From positions 1 through 27,626 of IMG/VR virus record IMGVR_UViG_3300032011_000096: a stretch of 27,626 nucleotides of DNA; one strand, written 5' to 3'. The notes under the pieces were generated by a model, which saw nothing but the letters and a program-made list of their open reading frames with translations, was not told the DNA's origin and searched no databases. The translations under genes were made by a program, and so were the position numbers. This DNA comes from a virus. Below, in pieces: positions 6,793 through 20,000 of the stretch; within the stretch, counting starts at the first letter, position 1; every line of letters starts with the position of its first letter.

Positions 6793-7259
6793 TGAGAGTC
6801 TGTGGCATAGATCCGGGGGCTAATGGAGCACTATGTGTGTTGGATACAGATAATCCAACACGCATAGCTCTGTTAGACTTAGGTAAAGCATCAATATATA
6901 ATTCGTACTTATGGTTAGATTACCATCAAGTACATAAATTATGGATTGAAAATGTCCATTCTTTATATGGTATGTCAGCTAAATCTAATTTTGGATTTGG
7001 TAGAAATTTTGGTATAGCATTTGCAATAGCCAAAATGGGAACTTCCGATGGGCATGTCCAACAAGTTACTCCTAAGATATGGCAAAAATATATAGGTGTA
7101 ACTGATAAAGGTAAAGCTATTAAAAAACAAGTTGCTGAGATAGCTCAAAAATTATACCCAACAGCAGAACTACATGGTAAACGGGGAGGACTACTTGATG
7201 GACGATCTGATGCATTAATGATTGCCCATTACGGGTTAAACTATAAGGAGAAAGTATGA
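6792..7259 (+). CDS. RuvC-like Holliday junction resolvase
   Basis: A 155-aa endonuclease of the RuvC/RNase H-like fold. The first strand carries GIDPGANGAL with catalytic D7. The second acidic residue is E53 (WIENVH). The region MSAKSNFGFGRNFG that follows matches the 'gr..G' helix of the family, and QQVTPKIWQKYIG is the typical 'v.P..WqK' segment of phage RuvC proteins. The last acidic residues are D136 and D140 in LLDGRSDALMIAHYG. All expected metal ligands are present, so it should be active. Its job is to resolve branched DNA before packaging or during recombination, together with the Sak4-like ATPase and SSB-like protein upstream. It starts in a TAATG overlap with the SSB-like gene and ends in an ATGA overlap with the next gene. 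Confidence 0.9.
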   Translation: MRVCGIDPGANGALCVLDTDNPTRIALLDLGKASIYNSYLWLDYHQVHKLWIENVHSLYGMSAKSNFGFGRNFGIAFAIAKMGTSDGHVQQVTPKIWQKYIGVTDKGKAIKKQVAEIAQKLYPTAELHGKRGGLLDGRSDALMIAHYGLNYKEKV

Positions 7260-7435
7260 AATACAATTATGCTTTCGATGTAGCATTTGAAGTTATTTCA
7301 GATAAAAAAGATTGGGGCGATATACCAGCATCAGAAATAAGACAAGCCTTACTTAAAAGAATAAACCAATTAGATAAAGATGAAGAATGGAAAGAAGCTA
7401 CTTCATCTTTCGATTGCTATGAAATGGAGGAATAA
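7256..7435 (+). CDS. Small conserved phage protein (59 aa)
   Basis: ATG 7256 overlaps the resolvase stop (ATGA), with AAGGAG (7245-7250) upstream. It ends in TAA 7433-7435, which overlaps the next ATG (TAATG). The start MKYNYAFDVAFEVIS followed by an acidic/Trp turn (DKKDWGDIPASEIRQALLKRI) matches a widespread type of small hypothetical protein in tailed phages, in which two strands are followed by a helix. Its function is unknown. Tight coupling on both sides shows it is a real gene of this operon. Confidence 0.8.
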   Translation: MKYNYAFDVAFEVISDKKDWGDIPASEIRQALLKRINQLDKDEEWKEATSSFDCYEMEE

Positions 7436-7887
7436 TGAAAATAGAAATAGATTTAGATATTGAGTCTATAATACTAGAAGCACTTAAGAAAAAACAAGAA
7501 AAAGAAGAGCCACCTAAAGTATGGACAGAAGCTATAATGAAGAATAGTAGATCTAAATGGGAGTATGGACGTAAGAACGGAAAACGCCGTACTCCAGAGG
7601 AAATGGCTTTACATGATCTAGAAAGAGAGAAAGGTCGTAGACTAACTCCTGAAGAAAAAGGAGAAACTAAAGCTAAGGTTGAAATAAATCAAACAATTGA
7701 AAACAGTACTAAAGAAGAAGTTATCAAAAAAGATCGTATAGATAAGATAGCTGCTGAAGCTAAAGCTACAGCTTCTAAAGAATTAGCTGAAGAAGAAATA
7801 AAAGAACATGAATTAATGCATAAAAAAGTACAAGAGGCTGAAATACCTAAAACAGAAAAGTTAAATACTGACTCCTTATTCTCATGA
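7435..7887 (+). CDS. Lys/Glu-rich charged protein (150 aa)
   Basis: A highly charged protein. After an acidic start (MKIEIDLDIESIILEALKKK) comes a basic region (WEYGRKNGKRRTPEEMALHDLEREKGRRLTPEEK read in parts) with the partial repeat 'RRTPEEM' / 'RRLTPEEK'. A long Lys/Glu/Ala helix follows. This composition suggests an extended helical or partly disordered protein that may bind nucleic acid, but no family is recognised. GGAGG (7427-7431) lies close to ATG 7435. The 3' end overlaps the following membrane-protein gene by 4 bp (ATGA, 7884-7887), so translation is coupled. Confidence 0.75.
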   Translation: MKIEIDLDIESIILEALKKKQEKEEPPKVWTEAIMKNSRSKWEYGRKNGKRRTPEEMALHDLEREKGRRLTPEEKGETKAKVEINQTIENSTKEEVIKKDRIDKIAAEAKATASKELAEEEIKEHELMHKKVQEAEIPKTEKLNTDSLFS

Positions 7888-8069
7888 AACTAAAATCAAT
7901 ATGGGTTAATGCGCAAAGCTTACTTTTTGCAAGCTTAACAATAGTAGGAGTAGTGGTAGTAATAATAGCCGGTATAGCCCTCCTACCAGTAACTATATTA
8001 CTAATAGCGATATTTGTTTTATTTGTTATTTATAAGGTAGTTATTTCAGACGATGAACCTATCAATTAA
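7884..8069 (+). CDS. Small two-helix membrane protein
   Basis: A 61-aa protein with an uninterrupted hydrophobic stretch from about residue 13 to 53 (FASLTIVGVVVVIIAGIALL, then VTILLIAIFVLFVIYKVVI). It has a Pro/Leu turn in the middle, a basic N-terminus (MKLK) and an acidic tail (SDDEPIN). This is a helical hairpin in the inner membrane. Small size and topology would suit a holin-like or membrane-remodelling protein, but no lysis enzyme lies beside it and the name is not justified. It is the last gene of the + strand unit. Its stop overlaps the 3' end of the giant - strand gene by 8 bp. Confidence 0.7.
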   Translation: MKLKSIWVNAQSLLFASLTIVGVVVVIIAGIALLPVTILLIAIFVLFVIYKVVISDDEPIN

Positions 8070-11000
8070 ACAGCCCCTGGAACCAGGCAACAACCTCAAA
8101 ACCAGTTGCATTATTAGCCTCATCAAATAAATCATCAAATTGAAGCATATTAGGAGACATATCTCCAGCTAGCCATGAAGCATTCACATTACCTAATGTA
8201 GGTATTCCAGTTGTGTACTGGATACCTGCAGATAGTGCTACTGAAGTAGGACTAGCTTGAACCAACTGTTTAGAAGCTCTCTGATTTCTTAAGAAGTATG
8301 AGAGAAACGAGGTGGCACCTACAGCATCAATTGCTTCTAATGCAGGCACTAAGGCTTCATCAAATAATACAAATGCATTAAGAGCTTCATGCATTGCTTC
8401 CTTAAAACTCCGCCCCTTCACCTTCGTAGCATGTTCTATCATTACATACCTACCTAAAAAGTCTGTCATTTGAACTAGATGTCTAGACATTTGATACGGC
8501 TTACTAGATTTAGTTAAAAATAACCAATTTGCAGCAGTACCTACCTTTTTAGGAATCCTATCTGTATATCCTTTAAATTGAAATGATTCTAGCCTTAGCA
8601 TACGCCTCATACGATTAAAATACCCATCTGTTTGAGCATCATTAATATCTTCTACAATAAGTGAATTTAATCCTGCTTCACTCATTCTATGTAATTTATT
8701 ATTCTCTATTTGTGCAGTAAGCCTAGCTATTTGCTGAGCTTCTGGGCTATTATCAGATAATTTTTTACTATTTTTTAATTGCCTTAACCTTCCACGTTCT
8801 TCATGAGCTGTACGATATTTTGAATATTCACTTACGCCTTCTACAATTTTATAGAATATGTAAGATAGTGGAATTTTCCTCATAGCTAGTTGGCTAATAT
8901 TAGAAAATAAATTACTAAATATTACTTGAGGCATACCAATAACAATACGATCTTTTCCGTAACCAACAATTTGTTTAACAAGATAGTGAGCTAGTGCAGC
9001 TACGTACTTAGTTCTAGGATGCCCATCTAAACGTTTTAATTGAGATATATCAAATGATTTATAACCAAATACTTTATCAATAATATCTTCTCTAACCATA
9101 AATTTACCATCTACTGCGTATGATTGAATTCTATCACGCACTGATTTAGGTAATTTATAATATCGCTCAATATATGCACCTTCAGGATCTAGAATATTTG
9201 TGAATTCTTTTGGATGTGATTCGAATAGATCTAGCTGTTCATCAACTAAAATATCAATAGTTTCAAGATTATTTGCAAGACTGGCTTGTTTATCAATCAA
9301 TGACGAATTCATATGAGCAAATACGTTCTGAATTTCAAGATCTGGTCTTAATAATTCTTTAGTTTTTTGATGATCCATCAGTACTCTATAATCAGTAATT
9401 CGACCAGTTTCATCCATTACAGGTCGTAATTTTAAAGAATCATCTTCTTGTAGAAAAGTATCACTACCTGGATCAGATTTTTTATTTTCTGCATCTATAA
9501 ACGCTTTTACTTTTTGTTTAATTAAAACAAAATCAGGCTTACCATTAACTTCATAAGCAGGATCTCTCATGAATATTTCAGTTAATGTAGTTCCCATATT
9601 ACGTTGGTTAGTTGTAGATAGAACTCCAGATACATCTGTTACTTCTGGCATATGACGACTAACATACAACGTATCGTATGTTTGATTTGAATCAAATTTA
9701 GCTAATGGGTAAGACTCAGTATACCCAGCTCTTTTCATTTTTTCTGCATCAGCAGCTGTACCTACTTTTGTACTAGTTAGATTATCTACTCGTTCAATAA
9801 TATAACCTTTAACCATTTGAGTTGGGTTATCTTTAAATAGAGCATTTTGCGAATCTTCTTTATATGCTAGATGACTATCTAACATATCAATAAATCCATT
9901 TTGAGTTTTATCTGCTATAAATTCATTATCGACTAAGTCTCTAACATTGCTAGATTTTCTAGAATCTATATGTTTTAAAGCTTCAAGTGTTGTATAAGCA
10001 TCTAATAAACTAATTTGTTCTTGGCTTGGAGTGTTTAAATACTTCGTAGCAATTGTATGTGCATTCATATGCGCAGCACGTAATTTAGTTTTTCCGGTAG
10101 CTATATGATAACCAAGCTCTTCAGCATATCTAATAGATGGGCGGAATCCATCACTTTGGAGTTGTTTTAATTTCTTCTTAATTGTTTTTTGTGTAACATT
10201 AATAGCATTATTATCATTAATAAAATCCTTAATCTCTGCATGTGTAAACCCTGCAGTAATCAGACTTGATAAATCAGCTTTAAATAACACATCAGTTAGC
10301 GCTTCTTTTAATTCTACAGACATAGAATGATTATCTTTTGGATCTACTGATTTCCAAATACTATCTATACCTTCTGCGTTGTCTCCATTAAACCATTGGA
10401 TAGTAGATCTCTCAGCTTCTTGACGAGCCTTAGATATATTAACTTTAGCGTGGAGTAGTTGCTCAATCATCTCTTCAGATAATGCACCTCCACCAATTTC
10501 ATTAGCTACACCACGTAAAGTTTTATTAATATTTTGTATAGAATATCTTCGCATTCGTTGAAATGTAGCACTTTCACTTAATGTATAAACAGTTCCTGCA
10601 ACTAAACCTTGAGCAACTGTACCTATTCTAGTTTTAGCATCAGAATTCATCATTTTTCGTGATTGTACTTCCGCAAACTTACTAATTTTCTTATCAGCTT
10701 CATCTAAAAAAGCGTATGTTTTGCTTTGTAATTGCTGAGCTTTACTCTGGTGTTTGCTTTGAATAGCTACCAGGTGTTCAGTTATTGCGAGCATTTGCTC
10801 AAAACCATTTTTATCTGCTGAGTTAGAAGCTGCGTTACCAAACACTCGTTTAAATGTATTAACAACCATTTCAACTGCACGGAGAAGTTTGCCAATAAAA
10901 TCTTTACGTATTGCAGATGGTTGTGTTTTAAGATAATTTATCATCTGCTTATTGGTTACAGCATATGCTAGAAATTCATGAAGTTTATGGGCTTCTTGTT

Positions 11001-14000
11001 TAGGATTATCAAATACATATTTATATTGTTGTTTAGCTGTAGCAATATCATTTACAGAGGGTTTACCTATTCCTTTAGGTAAGAATACTCTCCACCCTTC
11101 ACCTTTAAACTCAGGATTAGTTTTTAGATCTGCTTCTACTTGACGGTATAATGCAGCGATATTATCAGCAAGTAGTGGATTATCCTGTATTGCTTGCCAA
11201 GTCATAGCATGTACTAATTCATGTGTGTACACTTCTTGAGGAGATTGTCCACCAATAGATAGTGGCATCTGACGAGCAACAGATACTCTTATATGGTTAC
11301 GTTTAGTTTCATAGGTGCCCTGGGTAATTCCATTAATTTGCTCAAGTGCAAATGAAAGATTAGAAGTTTCTGTAAGACCTCCACCTAATATACCTAATAC
11401 ATCTTCCAAAACAGAAGTGTGGTCATTCATTTCCTGTTTACTATTATAATAATTAACTGAATACTCTTTTACTTTATTAAATAAATCTGTAATTGTATTA
11501 AGTGTGAGCCCAGATTCTAATACAGTTCTAGCATCACTTTTAGGTAAATCATCTAATGAATCAAAACTCTCTGAGTCTTTTTCGTCTTTTTTAAGAAATT
11601 GCTCATATAGTGCTTCAAAATCTGTATTATCAACATCTGCTTGTTGACCTTCACTAGGTTTTTGTTTTTTCTCAGGGTTAGCTATTTCTTTTTGAACTTT
11701 AGTAAATATTTCATTATGATCATCTGGGTTAGTTAAGTATTTATGTCCTTTTAATAATATACGCATATCATCAACATCTAATCCACCAGAGTTTACTCTA
11801 AATGCAGGCCAAGCTCCTCCTAGTCCTGAAGGAGCATCACTATAGGTGTAACCATCTAATTGAAATTCTCCAAATTGGTCTCCACCTTTTGAATTTAATT
11901 GAGATATCCCTCCTAACTTAGCAATAGCTGTAAGTATCCCGTCTTCGAGAGGATTAATATCATCTCCTGTGTAACGTATTTGTTTTCTTTTATTTTGTTT
12001 TTTCTGCAGCCTTGCTTCCCATTCTTCTAAAGTTTCGTTTACTTTCTTTTTTATGCCACCTGTAACAGATTTAACAGTATCCGCTAATTCCTCAGTAGGC
12101 ATATACATCTGATATGCTGAAATCTTTCCACCATTTTCTTTAATCTTTTTCTCTAATTTATCTCTTTCTTTTTTAACTCTGCCTACTGTTCCTGTAATAC
12201 TAGTATCTTTTTTCCCTTTTTTTAACTTAGGATCACGAAACATAAGTTGCTTATAGCCCTTTTTTGATTCGGCCTTTTCTATAAATCTATTAGCAAAAGC
12301 ATTTTCTTTTATATGTTTATCTACTGCATCAAATAACCCAAGGTCTTCAGTTATACCAATAACATGAAGTACCTGTTCATAGGTTTTTTGTATAACGCTG
12401 TGTTCTCTACCAAATTTTAAAAAGTCTGCATTGTAATTTTCAGCAGCTTCAACTAGCTGTGCTGGACTTCCCATAAATGCATCATGTAGTGCTAACATTC
12501 GAGGGTGTTTACCTAACGTTAACGTTAATAAAACAGAATCCATGTTAATGATTTGTCGGATTAGTGCACTTACTCCTGGAGCTACGAACTCTAATTTACT
12601 TGGATTACTAGTAACATCTCCATCTTTAAAATTTGATGCAACTCTTTCAGGAGTGTTCGGTGTTCCACTAGTTTCTCGTTTAGTAAGATCTATGCCGCCC
12701 TCCATAATATTATCTTTAAATTGAGATAAAGGTCCTTCATATTGTGGGTAAACTTCCATTAATCGATCAGTATTCGTAATAATAAGCTCATCAATTTCTG
12801 TTTTAGTTAATGAATTTCTTTTAGTTTCTTTAAGGGCTTTTTCGTATGCCTTATTAAAATGAGTTATAAATACTGAATGCAATATTTCTCCCATTTGTAT
12901 AACTGCATTTCTTGCTTCTTTAGTTTCACCTAACATATGATCTAACGCACCATCAAATCTTGGTGCTAGTACTTTAGCAATACCATCTTGTAAAAATAAT
13001 TCATTTAATTGAAGTTTATATATGTTTGTGTCATTACTTTTAAAAGCTTCAATAAATTTATTATCAATAGCATTCATACCATGTCGCTCAACACTTCCAT
13101 CTGGATTTACAGTAGTTTCAATATTAAATGCTTTTAAATTATCAAAATAAGGTTCTACAACTTCTTTAAGATAATCTTCTTGTGAACGAGCAACTATGTC
13201 TCTAGCTGCTAGATCCTCTTCTAATTGTTTTTTTAGTTCTGGGCTTGGATTATTTAAATCATTATATTCTCGTTGCATGCGGCTTAACTGAGAATTAATT
13301 GAAGTAACAATGTCTCCAGCTACATCATTAGAAATACGCTCAATGCCTCCACCGTACATATAGATAAGGAAAGGATATTTAACAAGACTCCGTAGATCAC
13401 CATTTTTTAGATCTGGGTATAATTGCGTTAATGCTGCATCACGTTTATTGTAAGTAGATACGTATTCCTCCTCCGCTTCTGCAATAGCTTCTTTATCCCA
13501 TCCTTCTTTTTTTAATCTATTAGATTCATACCCCCATGCCGAGTCAGCTCCCATGAACTCTTTCATAATTTCAACTAATCGTTCATACACATCCTGCTGA
13601 TCTGTATCATGTTTAGTATTGTCTCCAAAATAAATACCTACCTGACCAAATATCTTTTCTAAATTTGTACCAAACATTGGGAACTGTAGAACATTCATAG
13701 CCCAGCCATTAGAAATACCATCTATTTCCATGACTACATCTGATTCAAATGTGCCGTCTTTTTTGTATTTAGATAATCCAGTTAGTGCATTTATAATAGA
13801 AGTACCGTGGGCTACTTCATATTTTGCTTTAATTTGAGGAAGAACTTTAGCTAAAGCTGCAGCATGCTTTTGCTGTGTTTTTTCATCCTTAGCATTATCT
13901 AAGGCAGTTAATGCAGCTACGGCTTCTAAAATAATAGGATCAGCTGTTATTTTATCAAACTCAAGAGCACTAGTTTTATAGTCTTTTTTATCTATCTTAA

Positions 14001-17000
14001 ACCCTAGGTTCTGAGCAATAGCTAATTTAAACATCCACAAATTCTTTTTATTATATTTTGTGGGTCCCCAGGATTGCAGTAGGAATCTACTGACTTTACT
14101 ATTTTGTGGATTAATGCGCCCTTGCATTAAAATACGATGCTGATTTTGTAGTTCGTATTTAAAATAAAATTCTTCTAAATCACCATTTTCATACGCTTCT
14201 AGTATTTCATCAATAGCAGTTGTTTTATCAGAGTTTTGTGATTCTAAGGATTTTGCTTCTTGTACCATAACTGTATCAGGATCAAAAGCCTGATACCCTG
14301 CTAACTCATACAATAGCTGTGTATGTCCATTACTAGCTAATTTACTAAAAATACCCATAGATTCTGCTGCACTCCATGGGGTTTTTTGTAATGATTTAAG
14401 TCTAAATATAACTTTTGCAGGAATCTTAGTTAATACATTTTTAATATCCGTAGAAACTTCAGGAATACTTTTTAAAGGTCCCTTATCTGTATCTATATTA
14501 GATTTATTTATTTCATTAATACCATCTAGTGCTTCAATCTCTTCAGGCGTAAGACTTGGTGCATTTTCATTAGTAACGATATGTCTATATTTTTCTGGCC
14601 CGTTATTAAATCTTCGTCCTTCTACTTTATCTTTACCATCAAATTTCCAAGTATGCTCTTCAATACTAAATATATGTCCTGTACCTGAATTATCTATCTC
14701 TGTCTCAGCTATCTGAACAGCTACTATGCCTAGATCTACACCTAAATTTTGATAGTATAAATTAATACCACCATCAGTAATATCTGGATCTTTTTCTCTT
14801 AGATCCTTTTTAGTTACTCTTAATATGTTTTGAATTTGTCGTCCTAAACGATTAATTGTTTGTGTGTAGTCTGCTCCAAGATTTTCTAATTGTTCATAAT
14901 CATTACCTTTTAACTTTCCATGTCCTCCATATAAAAAATCTTCTCTATCATAATTACTTCTAAAACGTATAGTATCACCAGAATTTTGTTTGGACCAAAC
15001 CATAGTACTTATCATCATTGCAAATAGTACTTGATTTGGTAGTTCTTCTTTACCCGTTCTATCGTTCTTTCGCATTAAAATAGTTAATGGTCTTTTAACA
15101 GCAAAAGCTGGCATAGATTTTGAACTAAGTATTTTTTCATAACGTTTTCTAAAATCTATAAAACGTTTAGTAAGAATTTTAGCTCCGTCTTTAGATAGTC
15201 CTAATTCTACAAGAGCATCTGTTAATGTAGTTGAACTAGCAAAATTAGCATCAGTAAGAGTATTAATTCCTGGGCTAGATATATCTAGATCAACAAGATC
15301 TAAAAACTTCTTCCCAACAATACCTAATATATTTTCTATATTCTTTCCGATATTTTTAATTGCTGGGTCAGCTTTAGTAATTACAGTTTTGTATGTTTCT
15401 GCGACTGCAGCAATAAAATTCTGAATTGTGGTAGGAGCTTTTATTGTAGTAGGAGCTTTTTTAGTAGATTTTCTGGCAGCTATTCTTTCTGCTAGTACTT
15501 TTGCGTGAGAGATATCAGCTTTTTTAAAATAGAGTAAGTCTCTCGTATCAAATAATGTTCCGTCAATTTGATCAAGAATCCACTGTCTACGTTCAGGCTC
15601 TACCTCTGTATCGTTATCATTTAACCAGGCTTCATAGTTATCAACAGCTTCTTGTACACTGTCAGTTTTAAAGTTAAGACCTGTGTACCCTCCAGCTGAC
15701 CAAGGATTCCCAAAATGGAATTCAGGAGTCACATGCGGAATACTGTCACCATCCTTCTTATTGACTCGCAGTGTGTAAACTGCACTGTCACTATTCTCTA
15801 TAGCATACTGTTTAGCTTTTTTGGCACCCTCAAAGAATTGAATTATCCCGTCTATTACTGCATAGACTTTCTCTTTAACTGTTTTGCCGAATAGTAAGGG
15901 GAGTTGGTATCCCTTCTCACCTGGCTTAAGAGGTTCAACAACCCCTGGAGTAGTTTTAGTAGTTTCATCAGATACTGGAGTCTTTCCTTTAGGGAGTTCT
16001 CCTTCTTTAAAAGGGAGTTCCAGTTGTTCCCCTGATTTCTTTTTAGAATCTGCATCTGTTTTCTCTCCCCTTTTTTCAGCAGCGAGAGCCAGAATTTCTT
16101 GTTTAGTATCATCCTGTGTAGTTCCTTCCTTTGTATTCTTATAGCGTTCTATTTCATTACCTGCTTGACTGACACTCTTTATTGTACCGTCTGCAAAAAC
16201 CCTATACTTTATTTTTCTACCTTTTTTATGAGTGTATGTTACTTCTACATAAGCCTTTTCACCAGTTTTGAGAACTACATCGTCTATATCTTTTTTACTA
16301 GCTTCTTTTGTAGGAACAGAAAGCTCTGCCTTGATTCTTTCAAGTTCTTCCGTTAATTCTTTATTAGCTAGTCTTTCAGATTTCTGTTGTTCTAATGATG
16401 TGTTGTAAGAAGTGTCTTGATATCCTTCAACTATACTTACTGCAGCTTCTCCAAATTTAGCTTCGTTACTTAACGCTCTAATAAGTTTAGAAGAATTTTC
16501 GCCAATTCTAAAAAGATATTGTCGTTCGTTAGATTTACGACTTTCAAGACCTTTCTTACGTTCCTTTTGGAATTCTGTGTCTGTAAGAGCTACTTGAGAT
16601 ACTGTGTATTTCATAGTGCGAAGACCAGCATCATTCTCCACTCGCTCACCAATTACAATAATTCCTTTTCCATCTTCTATTTCTTGTGATGTTAATTTTT
16701 CGTAAGCAGCTTGAGCAGCTTGAAAGGCAATAAATTTATTATGAAGATTCTCTGCGTGATTACGCATTAAATCTTTAATTTTTGTAATTCTTTGACCAAG
16801 TCTTCTTTCATCTCTTGCAGAAGGATCTGGGTTATCTTTTTTAAATTCTGCAATTAATTTTAAAATATCTGTACGATAAGTATCTATACCTTTCCATCTA
16901 GCTGATCTACCCTCAAGAATTTCTGTATCAACTTCTTCTAAATCTTTATCAATAGTACTGGTATCTTCTTTTTCTAATCGTATTTTTAATGCTTTAAGGT

Positions 17001-20000
17001 CTCTAATTTTCTGAATAGCAGCTTTATCTTCTGGTGTTTTAGCTTTATCTTGTTCTGCTTTTAATTGTTCATCCGTAAAATTATCAGGATCAAGAGAGCC
17101 TTCTAAAAAATTACTACCAAAAATACTAAATACACTTTCACCAGTATCTAGTGCTTTCTTTAATGACTTGTTTAAAATCTTACCAATCTTAGTTTTTTGC
17201 TCAGGAGTTAGGCCTCTTTTAACTACTCTACTTAATTTTTGTAGAGTTGAAGCTTTTGGAGTAACGCCCATCTCATCTAATATATTATTTAATTCAGAGT
17301 CCTCAATAGGTTTACCTACATCTGGGTCAATTTCACCTTTATCTATAGATATAAACTCAGCGTATTTCTTTTCTAAATGTCTAAAGGAAAATTTTCCTTC
17401 TTTAAGAAGATCTTTATTTCTACCAAGAGCTTTCTCTAAACTCTTTCTGTACGCTGTTCGTATTTTTGTTTCGACTTCAATACTTACCGGAGTAAGTAGT
17501 TGTGCATACAATACTTGTTCTTGTCGTCTTAAAGTAGCTAGTTGTTTTTTGGCAGTTTCAGAGAGAGCTGTTTCTGTATCTTCAAAACCTAATTCAAATT
17601 GTTCACCAGAAACTTTACCAGTTTCTTCAATCTCTGCTATTTTAGCTTTAGTCTCTTCCCACTCTTTTTTAAGTTCAGCAGCTTTAGGATCAAACCCAAG
17701 TTTCTCAGAATCAGCTAGATCCCCAAATAAAATAACACCTCCTAAAGCATCTTTCTCTTTTTCAGCTGCTGCAGATAGTGGTCCTTGTTCTTCAATAGTT
17801 TTGTTAATATTTTCAAGTTTAGTAATTTTAGCTAATTCTGATTCTATCCTCGCTAATCCTCTTTGAAGCTTAGCTTTATTTTCAGCTTTATCTATTCCAA
17901 ATATTTTTCTAGTAACTCCTTTACCCGCTCCATAAGCTCCACTAGTAACAATCATACCGCCAGCAGCTCCAGGAGTAGCTACAGCTTCGTAATAAGCAGC
18001 CATTCCAATTTTATCTATATCAGCTGTACCAGTTTGAGCATACTGTTCAAAAAAAGAAGTAGCAGCTCCTTGTTGAGCTTCTCCAGCAAGTCCACCAATA
18101 GGAGCAAGTACACCTCTGTAAAGTAAACCGTCTTTAAAAGTTTTATTTTGTGTATCTACAGCTGCTTTCATTTTCTTGGTCCAAGCAAGCTGTCCACCTA
18201 TTCCAGGGAATTTACCAATAACTTTTACAAGAACTCCGGCACTTACTTTTTCAGCTACCAGTCCTGCAGCAGATGACCAATTAATACGTGAACGTTCTTC
18301 TGTAGTAGGTTCTTTACCTGTTCTAGTAACAAATTCTTCGATAGCTTGATTGGCTCTACCTTTAGCTAACATAGTAAGCATAGCTAATTGCATAGGAGGT
18401 CCGCCAGCTGTAAGAGCTACCATAAATCCAATACTAGCAATACCCTGTTCCATCATGGTACCAAGGTCATTAGATACTGAATGCCATATAGCAGCACCAG
18501 TACCTTTGTATTTTTGAATAACTTCAGCAGCTGCTACAGCACCTTGGTAATCTGCATCATTTACTGGGAAGGCATCTCTATACTTTTGAGCTTCTTCATG
18601 AATTGATTGTAATTGTTTTCTATTTACTTGAGCTTGATTATGTAATTGAGTGAGGGCTTGAAAGTTAGGATGTTCTTCTGATAATGTACCAGCTTTATAT
18701 TGAGCAACCTCTTCAGGAGTAATAGCTGTTGTATCCCCAGATCTATCTCTGAAAGTATTATAATCATCTACTTGTTGGGTTAGAGTAGTTGCTCCAGTAA
18801 AAGCAGAGAACCCCATTTCAGCTGGAATTGCCCAACTCTGCATAAACATATTAAAGTAGTTACCTAGTGTACTAGTTGGAGCTCCTAAGTCCCTAGCTCT
18901 TACATCTGCAGCTTGATAAGCTGAAAATGATTTAGCAGTAACTTCATCAAGACCCGGTAAAACACTCCCATCTGCTACTCGTACTGACCATGTACCGTCT
19001 GCATGTGCAGATACACGACCATCTGTTTGTATAGCAGGAGACGTTGATTCCATATAATTAGGTGCCGATAATCCTCTTAGTCCTGGAGCTGTTATATCAA
19101 CCGCACTAAGTGCATCACTTAATTCTCTTAGATAATCTGGTGAATAAGGAGTACCTAAATCAGGCATCAGATTTACTGGAATATTCGGATTTCCATATAC
19201 AGCTGGATCAGTTTTAAGGATTTCTAATGTTGGGTCTTCCTTAATTTTTTCTTCAACTTTTTTAGGTATTTTAGCTTCAGTTTTTATAGCTAAGTTACGT
19301 TGTTCTTGTTCACTAAGACTGGTATCTTCTATACTCTGTATTTTAAGTTCTTCGTCTATTTTTTTAAATTCTGCTATTTCTCTTTGTCTTGCTTCTGCAC
19401 GTTCTCTGTCTTTACCAGGATCTCTTCTGTCTATATCTACTTCAGGTTTAAAATCTTCATCAGGTTTAGATGGGACAGTCGTAGGTTCACGTCCCATTGT
19501 GGTAAGTTCATCGTGTAACTGGCCTTGAAATCCGTAAGCTAGAGTTGCTTCAGATACTTCAGTTTTCTTAATTTCTGCTTCAATAGGAGATGCTTTTTGA
19601 ATAGCTATCTTTTTTTGATTGCTATCAACTAATTTAGCTGCAGCACCTCCTGGAACAGCTAGATCTGAAGGTTCTATAGGAGCAACATCTGGACTTTCAG
19701 GTACCTGAAAAGTTTTAATTATCTCTGTAGGTGTGCTAGGTTTTACTGCTTTTGGAGTTTCTAATTGAGGACGGGTATCTTGTTGCCCTATAAAATCTTC
19801 AGAAAAAGTTTCTAAAGGTGGAATATCAGGTTTGATTTCTTCTGCAGGTTTACCTTTTTCTAACTGCAATTGCTGTACTTGCTCTAAATCTTCTAGAATC
19901 TTTTTATATGCTGGTTCTCTTGGAGGTTGTTCCGGTATTGTTGGGTCTGCTTCAACAACAGGTTGAGGCTGTAATCCACGTCTAGTATCTTGTTGTCCTA

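Noticed and set aside
15855-16112. 85-codon - strand frame in a second frame of the giant gene
   Set aside because: Lys/Leu/Glu-rich shadow of the same coding region; start not supported.
17168-17866. 232-codon + strand frame opposite the giant gene
   Set aside because: Ser/Phe-rich translation typical of the antisense of a Glu/Lys-rich coiled-coil coding region; no ribosome binding site or neighbours on that strand.
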